Shown: one piece after another, positions 10,087 through 18,824 of the stretch | How positions within the stretch are numbered: position 1 is the stretch's first letter | Layout of the letters: each line of letters starts with the position of its first letter | From: Chloroflexota bacterium | GTDB lineage: Bacteria; Chloroflexota; UBA6077; JACCZL01 | Length of the DNA: 53,864 bases | NCBI GenBank assembly: GCA_020845495.1 | Contig: JADLFM010000097.1 | Location: 1 to 53,864 of the forward strand | Direction of reading: 5' to 3' | The notes under the pieces: generated by a model | Seen by the model: the letters and a program-made list of their open reading frames with translations, nothing else | Databases searched by the model: none | Told to the model about the DNA's origin: nothing | Made by a program: the position numbers and the translations under genes

Positions 10087-11055
10087 TCACCGGGCCGAGC
10101 ACGCACGCGCATCCTCGAGCACGTCGATCCGCTCCTGGTAGTACAACATGCTGGCGGCAACGAGGCCGCTCGCAATGTACGCATTTCCGACGATGCCGAG
10201 TGCCAGCCCCCATGAGGTCTGCGATGCGAGCGCCACCCAGACCTGCGCCATGCCGATGAGAATGACCGTTATGAGGACGACGATCGTCGCCGCCGCCCAG
10301 ACATTCAGCCGCACCACCGCGATGCTCCGCCGGATCGCCTGAAGCGGACCGACCTGACTGATGAAGATCGCATCCGGTGCGAAGAAGAGAAAGATCTGCG
10401 CCCATAAGCCCAGCGTGACGACGAACGCCGTGAGCAGGACCGCCGCCTGCCCGATGAGCAACGACAGCAGCGCTCCGGCGAACGCCAGCGGCACCATAAT
10501 GGCCAGCGCGGCGATCAGGAGGATCAGGCCAAGTGCGACGATGCGCAGCCAGGCCCGCAGCGCTTCGCCGGCAAGCGGTGCGGGGGTGATTCCGTTGCCC
10601 CGCACCTGCTGGGCGAGCGCGGCCCGATACATGCACCCGATCAACACGCCGCCCAGCAGCGCCCCCACGGCCATGAGCAGCGCAGTACTTGCCGAGTCGA
10701 CGAACGAAAACGTTCCGCGCGAGATGCCCAGCAGCGGCACGATGCTCGGAACGCTGACCGATCCCGGGGACAACAGGGTCAGGAGGTTGATGTCTTCAGC
10801 CGCCGCGATGACCTGTGTCCGATCGATGCTCGCCCCGCTGCTCGCCAGGCTGCGCCCGAACGTCGTCGAGGTCACGAGCCGACTGACAAGCGGCGCGACC
10901 GAAATCCGGGGACCGAACAGAAAGAACAGGTCGAGAAGGACCGGGACGATGACGATCCACGGCTGCTGATTCACCACCCCGAACCCGGCCGACAAGGTGT
11001 CGATGATGCCGGTTACGCGCGGCAGCGGACCGCGCGCCGAAGTGGAAGCTCTCAC
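10087..11055 (-). CDS. Multi-pass integral membrane protein
   Basis: A 322-residue protein with about six hydrophobic helices, beginning with PWIVIVPVLLDLFFLF near residue 32. The helix near 230-260 is followed by an amphipathic GPLQAIRRSIAVVRLN. The overall pattern resembles the membrane domains of glycerophosphodiester-phosphodiesterase-type or YciC-like proteins, but I do not recognise a specific family. It starts at GTG, only six bases after a TACAAT box, which suggests a leaderless transcript. It probably forms a short operon with gyrB. Confidence 0.7.
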   Translation of the reverse strand: MRASTSARGPLPRVTGIIDTLSAGFGVVNQQPWIVIVPVLLDLFFLFGPRISVAPLVSRLVTSTTFGRSLASSGASIDRTQVIAAAEDINLLTLLSPGSVSVPSIVPLLGISRGTFSFVDSASTALLMAVGALLGGVLIGCMYRAALAQQVRGNGITPAPLAGEALRAWLRIVALGLILLIAALAIMVPLAFAGALLSLLIGQAAVLLTAFVVTLGLWAQIFLFFAPDAIFISQVGPLQAIRRSIAVVRLNVWAAATIVVLITVILIGMAQVWVALASQTSWGLALGIVGNAYIASGLVAASMLYYQERIDVLEDARACSAR

Positions 11056-11061
11056 GCGCGA

Positions 11062-11067
11062 ATTGTA
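11062..11067 (-). promoter_or_regulatory. -10 box for a leaderless transcript
   Basis: TACAAT on the minus strand ends six bases before the GTG at 11055. Transcription would start at or beside the initiation codon, and no Shine-Dalgarno sequence is present. The -35 region (TTCCTG at 17-base spacing) is weak. Confidence 0.45.
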
Positions 11068-11263
11068 CCAGATTGCGGGAGCCTCAGGAAGTCACGACCA
11101 GATAGCCGGCCGCCCTCCCGAGGCCCATCTATATCCGCTCGGCTTCGCGGCCTTCAGTCGCGACGGGGACACCACCCAGGCCATAGCCACCCGCGGCCGC
11201 TGCGGGTAGCTATGGCGGCGAAGCGCCGGTGCGCCCTCGCGCCTCGGCGGCCCCTCGCGGGTG

Positions 11264-11347
11264 GTCGTTTACGGCACGTCGTTGACCGCTCGTCGTTTAC
11301 CGCCCGTCGATTACCGCTCGTCGTTCATGAGGCGTCGCTGATATCGC
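11264..11347. repeat. 14-bp tandem repeat, six degenerate units
   Basis: Units of consensus GTCGTTTACCGCTC start at 11264, 11278, 11292, 11306, 11320 and 11334. The last two are degenerate. The array lies between the ClpP-like gene stop and the promoter of the membrane-protein gene, in the 306-base gap 11056-11361. No gene is visible in this gap. Confidence 0.75.
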
Positions 11348-11361
11348 TACCAGGGCGTCGT

Positions 11362-11928
11362 TCACGGCCTTGGCTGCGCAACGTCGTCAACCAGGCCATA
11401 GTCACGTGCCTCGTTCGCGCTGAGAGCGTGCCCGTCCCGCAGGTCGGCGGCGATCGTCTCGGCCATCTGCCCTGTGGCCGTCACCAGGCGAGTGCGGAAG
11501 CGCGCCCGCAGATCAGCCAGCCGTTCGCTCGAGCGGGCGACATCGGCTGAGGTGCCCGCGACCGCGGCGCGCGGCTCGGTGAGACGGAGACGAGCATTCG
11601 GAGCAGCCAGCCGGGTGCGCCCAACCGCCACCACGACGACGGCCGGTCCTGCCACCTCGCCGAGGACGACGGTATGAACTGGCGCGCCCAGCACGTCGAT
11701 GGTGTCGACCAGCGGCATCGCCGCTTCGAGGGTGCCGTCCGGGCTGGAAACGTAGAGGTCGATAGGCTCCGCGCTCGCCGCGGCAAGGGTCACGAGCTCG
11801 GCGGTCAGTCGCGTCGCGGTGGCGACGTCGAGGTAGCCGTTGAGGAACACCAGCCGCCGCGCGAACAACTGCTGCTGGAACCAGGGCGGCTGTGCGCCAG
11901 GCGGGCGTGGCGGCCAGGACTCGAACAT
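11362..11928 (-). CDS. ClpP-like protein lacking catalytic Ser and His
   Basis: A 188-residue protein with the ClpP/crotonase-like fold, recognisable from DLYVSSPDGTLEAAMPLVDTI, the PNAR strand and LSANEARDYGLVD. Against ClpP, the nucleophile Ser (ASMG) falls on Gly94 (AGPA) and the catalytic His (IHQP) falls on Thr117 (LTEP). The Asp position (D162) remains. It therefore cannot be a standard Ser protease and may be a regulatory or structural ring subunit like ClpR, or a diverged relative. It starts at ATG 11928 with AGGAG eight bases upstream; an in-frame extension to 12084 lacks such a site. No ClpX/ClpA gene is nearby. Confidence 0.75.
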   Translation of the reverse strand: MFESWPPRPPGAQPPWFQQQLFARRLVFLNGYLDVATATRLTAELVTLAAASAEPIDLYVSSPDGTLEAAMPLVDTIDVLGAPVHTVVLGEVAGPAVVVVAVGRTRLAAPNARLRLTEPRAAVAGTSADVARSSERLADLRARFRTRLVTATGQMAETIAADLRDGHALSANEARDYGLVDDVAQPRP

Positions 11929-12092
11929 AGCGGCACTCCTTGCAGAACCTCGACCGGGACACAGCGCATCTCTCCTGGCCAACGGCCGGCGCACCGTCCG
12001 ATCTCGGCGGATCAGCGCTGCCCGCCTCCTACCAGCCGCCTGGCACTCGCTGCCCTCCGCTGCTCGCTCAACGCTCGCCGTCACGCGGCAAT

Positions 12093-12142
12093 GCGGCGCT
12101 CGTAGGATCAGGGGTGGGCGGCGCTCGTAGGATCAGGGGTGG
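12093..12142. repeat. 25-bp direct repeat overlapping the 3' end of the NHL gene
   Basis: Two exact copies of a 25-base unit (starts GCGGCGCTCGTAGG, ends GGGGTGG) lie at 12093-12117 and 12118-12142. A third copy is truncated after eight bases. Because 25 is not a multiple of three, the duplication shifts the frame and sets the stop codon and the last ~15 residues of the NHL gene. Confidence 0.85.
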
Positions 12143-13643
12143 GCGGCGCGAGGCCGCGTAGCTCGAGGGTGCCCACCGTGCCGTCCTCCAGGCCGACGAC
12201 ACGAATGGCGTGGTTGTTGGTATCGGCGACGTACAACCGCCCGGCCGCGACCGAGACACCGCTCGGCTCGGCGAACTGCGCGGCCTCCCCCTTCCCATCG
12301 CGGTTGCCAGGCTCACCGCTGCCGAGCCAGGTGCGACACTCGGCGGTCTGAGGGTCGAGGCGCTTGATCTTGTGGTTGTAGGTATCGGCCACGTAGAGCG
12401 TGCCGCCGGCCCAGGCGATCCCGAGCGGATGCTGGAGCCGCACGTTCGCCGGGCCGATCCCGTCGCGGTCCCCGAACTCGAACAGCCCCTCCCCGACGAT
12501 GGTTCGGATCGAGCCGTTCGGCCCAGGGTCGATCTCACGGATAGCGCTCGCCTCACTATCGGCGACGTACAGATGTGTGCCATCGGAGGTCAGGCCGCTC
12601 GGCTGGTTCATCGACGCCTCGCGCAACAGGCCATCGTTCAGTGCCTCGACGCCGTTGCCAGTGTGCGGCACGATGCGGCCCTCGCCGCGGCGGAGCGCCC
12701 AGATCTGGTGTGCGCCGGCCATGGCGACGTAGAGGATGCCGTCGAGTAGCGCGAGATCCCACGGCGATGAGAGCGGTGTCTGGAGGGCCGGCCCGCCAGT
12801 CCGTTGCCCCATCGACTGCCGGCCAGTCCCTGCCAGCGTGACAGCCTGTCCGGTCGTGAGGTCGACGACGCGCAGCGCATGATTCTCGGTATCGGCCACG
12901 TACAAGAGGCCGCCGTCGAGCGCGAGCCCTTGCGGCTGGTAGAAACACGCCGTCTCAGCCGGTCCATCGACGAGCCCCTCGCGCCCGTTCCCGATCACCC
13001 GCTGCACGTGACCGTCCAGATCCGCAACCACGATGCGATTGTGACCGCTGTCCGCGACGATGAGGCGTCCGCTCGCGGCATCGGCGAGCACCTTGCCGGG
13101 AAAGCGCAGCGGGGTCGGCGCAGCGGTCGCCGTACGGTCGCCGTAGGCGCCAGAGATGGGGCTGGTGTCGATCGAGCCCTCGGCCTCGAACTCGGCCAGC
13201 ATCTCCCCAATCAGACGGTCGAACGCCTCGTAGGGGAACTCCCCTTCGTGCCTGGCGAAGACCTTGCCCTGTGGGTCCACGAACATGAGCGTCGGCCAGG
13301 CCCGGATAGCGTACTCACGCCAGACCCGGAAGTCGCGGTCGTTGATGACCGGGTGCCCGACGTTCAGCCGCTCAATGGCATGACGCACGCTATCCAGGTC
13401 TTGCTCGCTGGTGAACTTCGGGGAGTGGACGCCGACGACGGCAAGCCGACGGTCGTACTTACGTTCGAGCTTCCGCAACTGCGGAAGGACATGGAGGCAG
13501 TTGATTCAACAGAAGGTCCAGAAGTCGAGCAGAAGGAGTTTGCCACGAAAGTCGGCCAGGCGTAGCGGCCGGTCGGTGTTCAGCCACTCGACGTCAGCGG
13601 GAACATCCGGGGCATTGACCGTGCCGGCGAAGCGTGAGGGCAT
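12108..13643 (-). CDS. Thioredoxin-like/NHL-repeat protein, probable selenoprotein (in-frame TGA)
   Basis: Reading through a single TGA (13508-13506) gives a 511-residue cytosolic protein of the NHLRC2 kind. Residues 1-150 are a thioredoxin fold and ~165-500 are six NHL propeller blades (repeated [20 protein letters not shown] units). The active site reads DFWTFC-[TGA][10 protein letters not shown]. The family has Cys-Cys-Ile-Asn-Cys here, so TGA replaces the first Cys of CxxC and would give Sec46-Ile-Asn-Cys49. Both flanks are in one frame and well conserved, and a SECIS-like hairpin follows. The start is ATG 13643, behind GGAGAGGAAG. A pseudogene or sequencing error is less likely but possible. 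The C-terminus is altered by a 25-bp duplication. Confidence 0.82.
13470..13487 (-). promoter_or_regulatory. SECIS-like hairpin
   Basis: In the mRNA, CUUCCGC-AGUU-GCGGAAG forms a perfect 7-bp stem with a four-base loop, 18 nt after the UGA. The distance from UGA to the loop is 25 nt. As I recall the published bacterial SECIS rule, it asks for a loop about 16-37 nt after UGA and a G among the first two loop bases; the loop here is AGUU. It would bind SelB and direct selenocysteine insertion. The hairpin lies inside coding sequence (LPQLRK). Confidence 0.65.
13506..13508 (-). other. UGA recoding site (putative selenocysteine codon 46)
   Basis: This TGA is the only stop between ATG 13643 and the normal stop at 12108. 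It is flanked by TGT (Cys45) and ATC AAC TGC (Ile-Asn-Cys49). A change of one base (TGA versus TGC/TGT) separates it from the usual Cys codon of the family. Confidence 0.75.
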
Positions 13644-13924
13644 CGGACTTCCTCTCCGGCCGTAGCCTGGATACTCCCGAAATCGTGCCACGCGAGTCCG
13701 GCAGGGGCAAGCGCCGCTCGTCCCGGCCCACATCCCCGACCACTCCACGCACCGTACGTGAGGCGGGGAGGTTTCCGCACGGCTCTCTACGCTCCCCCGG
13801 AACGGAACCGACGCCTGACCTTCACAGACCTCGCTTTCCCCGTCGACGGCCTGCTCGACCAATCGCCGAGCGGCCCGCTCAGCGCCGGCCCGCTGGCGGC
13901 GCCGCCGACTGCGCCCAGTCCTGG

Positions 13925-13965
13925 CCGCTGACCGAGCCGAGTCCGTCAGTCGGCTCGGTCAGCGG
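13925..13965. terminator. 16-bp perfect hairpin at the end of the large secreted-protein gene
   Basis: CCGCTGACCGAGCCGA (13925-13940) pairs perfectly with its complement at 13950-13965 across a nine-base loop. The stop codon of the 13959-18515 gene lies in one arm. There is no T-tract. The rest of the gap 13644-13924 shows no gene or clear signal. Confidence 0.6.
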
Positions 13966-16900
13966 TTCTTGCGTTCGAATTTGTCATCGCCGTTCGTGCG
14001 GGTGTCCTTCGGGTCGATCTGGGTCCACCAGTAGCACGGCGCCCCGTTGCTACAGTTTTCCATCGCCGCCAGGTCGCTGTTGGACGTCTGGGCTGAGGGC
14101 GAGTATGCGCCCGTTGGCTGGAATGACCCGAAGCTGCCAATCCCTTGCCAGACATATTCGCGCGGACGGCTATGGTAACGTGAGGTGAAGTACCAGTAAA
14201 TTGCCTCGCCGTGTGCTCCCGATGCGATGTTGCCCTGGTAGTCGACGTAGAGCCGGGTATACGTCATCTGGTCGGCGACGCGCCGGTGCTGCGGGGCGAT
14301 GTCGGAGGACTGGTAGTACTCGAACAGAACACCTCTGGCCCGGAGGCCGGGCACGAACGAGGCAACCATGTCGCCGGTCCCCAACTTGTTTGGCAGATAG
14401 CCGTAGAAGTCGGCGCTCCGATCGAACGCGCCGATCGTGCCGCTGATGAAGGCCATCGCGTCCGTGTAGTACGGATCGAGCAGCGTCACCCGCTTCGGGA
14501 GCAGGTAGGCTGGCAGACGCGCCTCGTACGGATCGTCGTAGATCCGATAGCGGAGCCGCTCGGTCAGCCGCGAGATCATTTGATTGCCGAGCGAGTGCCC
14601 GGCCAGCCTGATCTCACCGCTGGTGTTGCCGGTCAGATTCGCGACATACGCCTGAAGGAGCAGTTCGCTGGCCGGCACGTTCACGGTCTCGGCGCCGGTG
14701 GCGTAGCTGCCGTCCTTCTTCCGCCAGCGCATGCCTCGTGCGATCGGGTGAGTGGCGCTCCAGACCTTCGCCTCACTGATATAGGGGACGCCACCGTTGT
14801 CGGTCTGCCCGAGCAACCAGTTCTCATCGTCAGAGAACTGGTTCCAATAGAAGATCCCGACGTTCCAGCCATCGTTCAAATAGCCTTGTGCCGTGTCCCA
14901 CACTCCGTCGACCGGCTCGCCGGTCGCGTCGCCGGTATCCCAGGAATAGCGCTCGCGGTCCTGACGGCCGCCACTTTGTGACGGGTTGTCCGAGCTCCAG
15001 GGCGCAAGGCCGTGGACGTAGATGATGGTCGGCTTCGATGGGTCGTAGTAATCGTCGTTCTGGCCGGGCACCGCGCGGACGGCATCCGTCCGGCCCTTGT
15101 ACGGATCGGACGCCTGGGTGCCCTGGTTGTAGGTGCCGAACCGACAGGCGCCGCAGCGGATCCAGTAGATCCCGTAGTCGAGTTGCTCGAAATTGACCGG
15201 GTTGTCCCACTGAACCCGGCGGTGGACCCGCACCGACAGCCCCTGATTGTTCATCGATGTCGTACCGAAGGCACCTGCCTGGTAGCCGCGAATACGCTGA
15301 CTATCGAACTGATTGACGTCAGAGACGAAACTCGCGTAAGCGCCGCCGTAGTTGATCTGGGTGAAGATCGTGGCCGTGTAACGGTCCGATCCCACGAACT
15401 GGATCGACGACGGATGGCCGTCCTTAAGTGGCGTCATGCTGAGGTCCGGGGTGTCCGCCGTCAGCCGCGCACAGAGCCCGCTGTAGTTGTAGCCGTCATA
15501 GACGTAGACGCCCGGAGTGCCGTCACAACTGGTATTGGCGTAGCGGGTGACCCGGATCGACGATGCCCGGTCGTGACCGATCTGGGTCCCCGAGAAGTCC
15601 GGGCTGTCCGACGTGAACTCGGTAGAGGCGCCGCCGTAGTTGGGTTCGCTGTAGAGTGTCGCCTTCCAGCCACTCCCGATGAACCTGATGGCCGAGGCGG
15701 TGTCGTGGCCGAGCGCGGTCCCGTCGAAGGTAGCGGTGTCGGCGGTGAACTTCGAGCAGCCACCCGTCCACGAGTAGTTGTCGTAGACGTAGACGCCCTC
15801 CTCGGCCCCGCTGCCGCAGTTGCTCGCGCCGACCCGGATAGCTGAGGCACGATCGTCGAAGCCGACGCCGCGCAGGTCGGTCGAACTGGAACTCAGCCGT
15901 ACCGAGGTGCCGGTGAAGCTGACGTCCGAGTAGAGCGTCGCCACCCAGCCACTGCCATTGACGTATACTGAGGACCCCGCGTCGTGGCCCACGTTCGTGC
16001 CCGTGAAGGTGCCGACGTCGGACGTGAAGAGCGTACAGTTCCCAGTCCAGTTGTAGCCTGAGAACACATACACTCCGAGGCGTGAGTAGTCGCCGCAATT
16101 GCTCTGCGCGGTCTGGACGGTGAACGTCGGCGACGCGCCGATCCGCTGCATGGTGCCGCTACGGTGGGCGTCATCCGTGAAGATGCGGAACTCTAAAACG
16201 TTCGTGCCGGGCAGGGTCGGAACCAGGAAGTTCAGTCCAGTGAGCGGACCGTCAGCCGCGTTCGGCACCTTCTTGGTCTCGATCGGGCTGTTGTCGGCGG
16301 CGTTCACGGCGTACAGCCCGATCCATTCCTTGCCATTCGGGTAGTAGACGGTCTGGCTGTTCTGCCAGAGCACCGTCGCCGTCTCGCCGGGCCGGGGGCT
16401 GGTCGGGGTGATCTCGAGGGGGAGCCGGGCGGAGATCGTCTTCGACGTCACCAGCAACCGGGTCGTCACGCCATCCTTGCGACGATAGAGCCGAAACTCG
16501 TAGTAGCCGGGGTCGATCGGGGCGTTGAAGTCGCGGAACCCAGACTCCGACCCCACGTAGTAGGTCTGGATGGTATCGTCATCGGCTGCGCCGACCCGCA
16601 TCAGACTGATCCAATCGTTTCCCTCTGGCTGCACGCCGCCCCAGGTCGCCCGGATGGTACCGACCTTGATCGTAACGCTGGTCGTGGAGGTTGCTAAGGA
16701 CGGCGGCACGACGTCGGTGCGAGAGTACTTGAAGGTCGCGCGGGGATCCGGCGCGCTCGTCTGCCCGGGTGCGGCGTCCGCGGCCATGTCCGACGCTCCT
16801 GGTGCCACGATCTGCACCGAGACGTCGACGGTGTTCTTGCCTGGCGGAATCGTCGCCGCACAGGTCGTCGTGCTGGAGCAAGCGACGCTCGTCCCCTGGT

Positions 16901-18515
16901 TGGTGCCGAAGAAGATCCTGGTCGCGCCAGGAGTGGTGCTGAAGTTCGTCCCGGTTACCGTCACGCGAAGCCCACCGCCAGCGTCGCCGGAGTGCGCGCT
17001 GATCCCCGTGACGGTGGGCACGGATTCGTAGCTGTAGGCGCTCGCCGCCGAGGCAGCGCTGGTCTGGCCGCCCACGGTCACGCTCACACTGACCACCCCG
17101 CCGCCCGCCGGACTGGTCGCGGTACAGACGGTATCGCTCACACACGAGACGTCCGCTGCCGCCGCCGATCCGAACCGGACGCCGGTGGCGCCGGCCGTCG
17201 TACTGAACCCGGTACCGATGATCTTGACAATGCTGCCGCCCGTTGCTGGGCCGTTCGGCAGATACAGTGACGTGACGGTCGGGCTGCCCGGACCGCCTGA
17301 GTTGGGCGCTCCATAGGTGAAGCGGACAGCGGGATTCACGGGGCCGGGCGTACCAGAACCAACGTACACGGCCACACCAACGACTTCATCGATCAGATGG
17401 GGAGGTGTCTTCGCCGTGCAGGAGGTCGGACTCCCACACACGACGTCGCGAGCTGCGAGATCACCGAACGTAAACAACGTTCGAGCCGGCTCGGTCGAGA
17501 AGCCGGTGCCCGAGATCGTGACGAGCGTGCCGCCGCTCACGGGGCCGGACGTCGGCGACACTGACGTGATGGACCCCAGGTACGCGAACGTCGAGGCGTT
17601 GCTGGTGGCGCTGGTAGCCCCGCCGACCGTCACCCGCACATCGACCGGGCCAATGCCTCCTGGCGCAGTGACCGTACAGGAGACAGCGCTCGCGCAGATC
17701 ACACTCGTCGCGGCAACGGTTCCAAACGTGACCGTCGTCGCACCGGCGCTCGTACTGAAGCCGGTCCCCGAGATCGTCACGACCGTGCTGCCAGCGGACG
17801 CGCCGCTCGACGGTTGGAGCGCGGTGACCGTAGGCGCGCCCGGCGCCGGCGGAGAGGTCGGTGTCGGCGGGACTGGCGTCGGCGATGGCTGGCCCTCGGC
17901 CCCAACAGTCCAGGTTCCGGCCCCGCCACCGACGAACGTCCGCCACTCGCCGCAGCCGTCGAAAATGGCAAGGTGGACGGTCGCGGCCGTGCCCGTTGCC
18001 ACTCGCCGTACGACGAAGCTCGTCGTGGGCGCCGGCGGCACGATTGGGACAGTGAAGCTCCCTGTTCGCCCGCTCTGGCCTGCGACGATAACCTCAGCCC
18101 CATCGGTTCGGTCGATTCGGAGTTGGCCCAACGTGCCCGCGCCGGCCGTCACGTCGACCCGTGCCCCGGTCTCACTCAGCGGAACGACGCTCACCCGTAC
18201 GGCCGGCCGTGGATCGCAGGCGTCCTGCTTCGCGACAGATCGTGGGCTCAGTGGCGTGCGCCCGGGTGCGTCGCCACGCAGCGTCGACGAGTCGACGGGC
18301 GACGGCCGAGCATTCACGGCGTCAACAGCGCGGGATGGCGGCGCCGCTCCAGCCGAGACGACCGGCGGTACCAGCGACGAGGACACCTGCGTCAGCAGCA
18401 CCACCAGCGCAACCAGGCGCGCGAAACGCCCGGGCTGCCAAGTCTGCCTACCGGCCGCTGACTCGTACCACCTGCCCTCACGGCGCAGTTCGTTGCGCCC
18501 ACGCGACGTCGTCAT
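13959..18515 (-). CDS. Large secreted TIG/crystallin/lipase-like protein
   Basis: A 1518-residue exported protein. A signal segment lies at ~32-58 (ARLVALVVLLTQVSSSLV). Four IPT/TIG Ig-like domains follow at ~240-600, each starting PTVT or SITSV and containing ISGTGF-type turns. Two further Ig-like segments lie at ~615-815. Three beta/gamma-crystallin-like repeats follow (~820-1100; GVYVY.GY.W.G.C, GHD.ASAIR). The C-terminal region is an alpha/beta-hydrolase-like domain with IIYVHGL and a GHSLG nucleophile elbow (Ser ~1308). It is probably a surface lipase or esterase with adhesive modules. The start ATG 18515 follows GGGGGA; upstream in-frame codons are not protein-like. Confidence 0.75.
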   Translation of the reverse strand: MTTSRGRNELRREGRWYESAAGRQTWQPGRFARLVALVVLLTQVSSSLVPPVVSAGAAPPSRAVDAVNARPSPVDSSTLRGDAPGRTPLSPRSVAKQDACDPRPAVRVSVVPLSETGARVDVTAGAGTLGQLRIDRTDGAEVIVAGQSGRTGSFTVPIVPPAPTTSFVVRRVATGTAATVHLAIFDGCGEWRTFVGGGAGTWTVGAEGQPSPTPVPPTPTSPPAPGAPTVTALQPSSGASAGSTVVTISGTGFSTSAGATTVTFGTVAATSVICASAVSCTVTAPGGIGPVDVRVTVGGATSATSNASTFAYLGSITSVSPTSGPVSGGTLVTISGTGFSTEPARTLFTFGDLAARDVVCGSPTSCTAKTPPHLIDEVVGVAVYVGSGTPGPVNPAVRFTYGAPNSGGPGSPTVTSLYLPNGPATGGSIVKIIGTGFSTTAGATGVRFGSAAAADVSCVSDTVCTATSPAGGGVVSVSVTVGGQTSAASAASAYSYESVPTVTGISAHSGDAGGGLRVTVTGTNFSTTPGATRIFFGTNQGTSVACSSTTTCAATIPPGKNTVDVSVQIVAPGASDMAADAAPGQTSAPDPRATFKYSRTDVVPPSLATSTTSVTIKVGTIRATWGGVQPEGNDWISLMRVGAADDDTIQTYYVGSESGFRDFNAPIDPGYYEFRLYRRKDGVTTRLLVTSKTISARLPLEITPTSPRPGETATVLWQNSQTVYYPNGKEWIGLYAVNAADNSPIETKKVPNAADGPLTGLNFLVPTLPGTNVLEFRIFTDDAHRSGTMQRIGASPTFTVQTAQSNCGDYSRLGVYVFSGYNWTGNCTLFTSDVGTFTGTNVGHDAGSSVYVNGSGWVATLYSDVSFTGTSVRLSSSSTDLRGVGFDDRASAIRVGASNCGSGAEEGVYVYDNYSWTGGCSKFTADTATFDGTALGHDTASAIRFIGSGWKATLYSEPNYGGASTEFTSDSPDFSGTQIGHDRASSIRVTRYANTSCDGTPGVYVYDGYNYSGLCARLTADTPDLSMTPLKDGHPSSIQFVGSDRYTATIFTQINYGGAYASFVSDVNQFDSQRIRGYQAGAFGTTSMNNQGLSVRVHRRVQWDNPVNFEQLDYGIYWIRCGACRFGTYNQGTQASDPYKGRTDAVRAVPGQNDDYYDPSKPTIIYVHGLAPWSSDNPSQSGGRQDRERYSWDTGDATGEPVDGVWDTAQGYLNDGWNVGIFYWNQFSDDENWLLGQTDNGGVPYISEAKVWSATHPIARGMRWRKKDGSYATGAETVNVPASELLLQAYVANLTGNTSGEIRLAGHSLGNQMISRLTERLRYRIYDDPYEARLPAYLLPKRVTLLDPYYTDAMAFISGTIGAFDRSADFYGYLPNKLGTGDMVASFVPGLRARGVLFEYYQSSDIAPQHRRVADQMTYTRLYVDYQGNIASGAHGEAIYWYFTSRYHSRPREYVWQGIGSFGSFQPTGAYSPSAQTSNSDLAAMENCSNGAPCYWWTQIDPKDTRTNGDDKFERKNR

Positions 18516-18824
18516 CGACCAGTCCCCCGACTGCCAGCGTTCGACGATGCAGGAGCGCAATAATCGGCGGTCCCGCCAGGGAGCGATGGTACGGCCACTC
18601 GACCAGAACGTCAAGCCTCCGCAACCAGAACGCAACCTCTCAACGGCACGCAGGCGCTGACCCGGCCGGGACGGAATCGATCGGTGGCGCTGCACCACTA
18701 TCGGCAGCCGCCTCGGCACCCCGGCCAGGCCGCTCCGGAGGTCAGGCCACGCGCGAGTACCGCTGTCGCTCCGTGGGGGGGCCGGCCGAGGAAATCACCA
18801 CGTCTGAAGCCGTGCTGGCTCCGG
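18516..18824. other. Intergenic region, no assignable feature
   Basis: This is the 309-base gap between the propeller gene stop and the start of the large secreted protein (both minus strand). Apart from the ribosome-binding site at its left end, I see no gene, strong promoter or clear hairpin. Confidence 0.5.

Noticed and set aside
13506..13508. Treating the thioredoxin/NHL gene as a simple pseudogene split by a nonsense mutation
   Set aside because: Both sides stay in one frame, there is only one stop, it falls exactly on the catalytic Cys position, and a SECIS-like hairpin is at the right distance.
17317..18660. 447-codon plus-strand frame opposite the large secreted protein
   Set aside because: Antisense of the TIG repeats; its apparent repetitiveness is inherited from the real gene.
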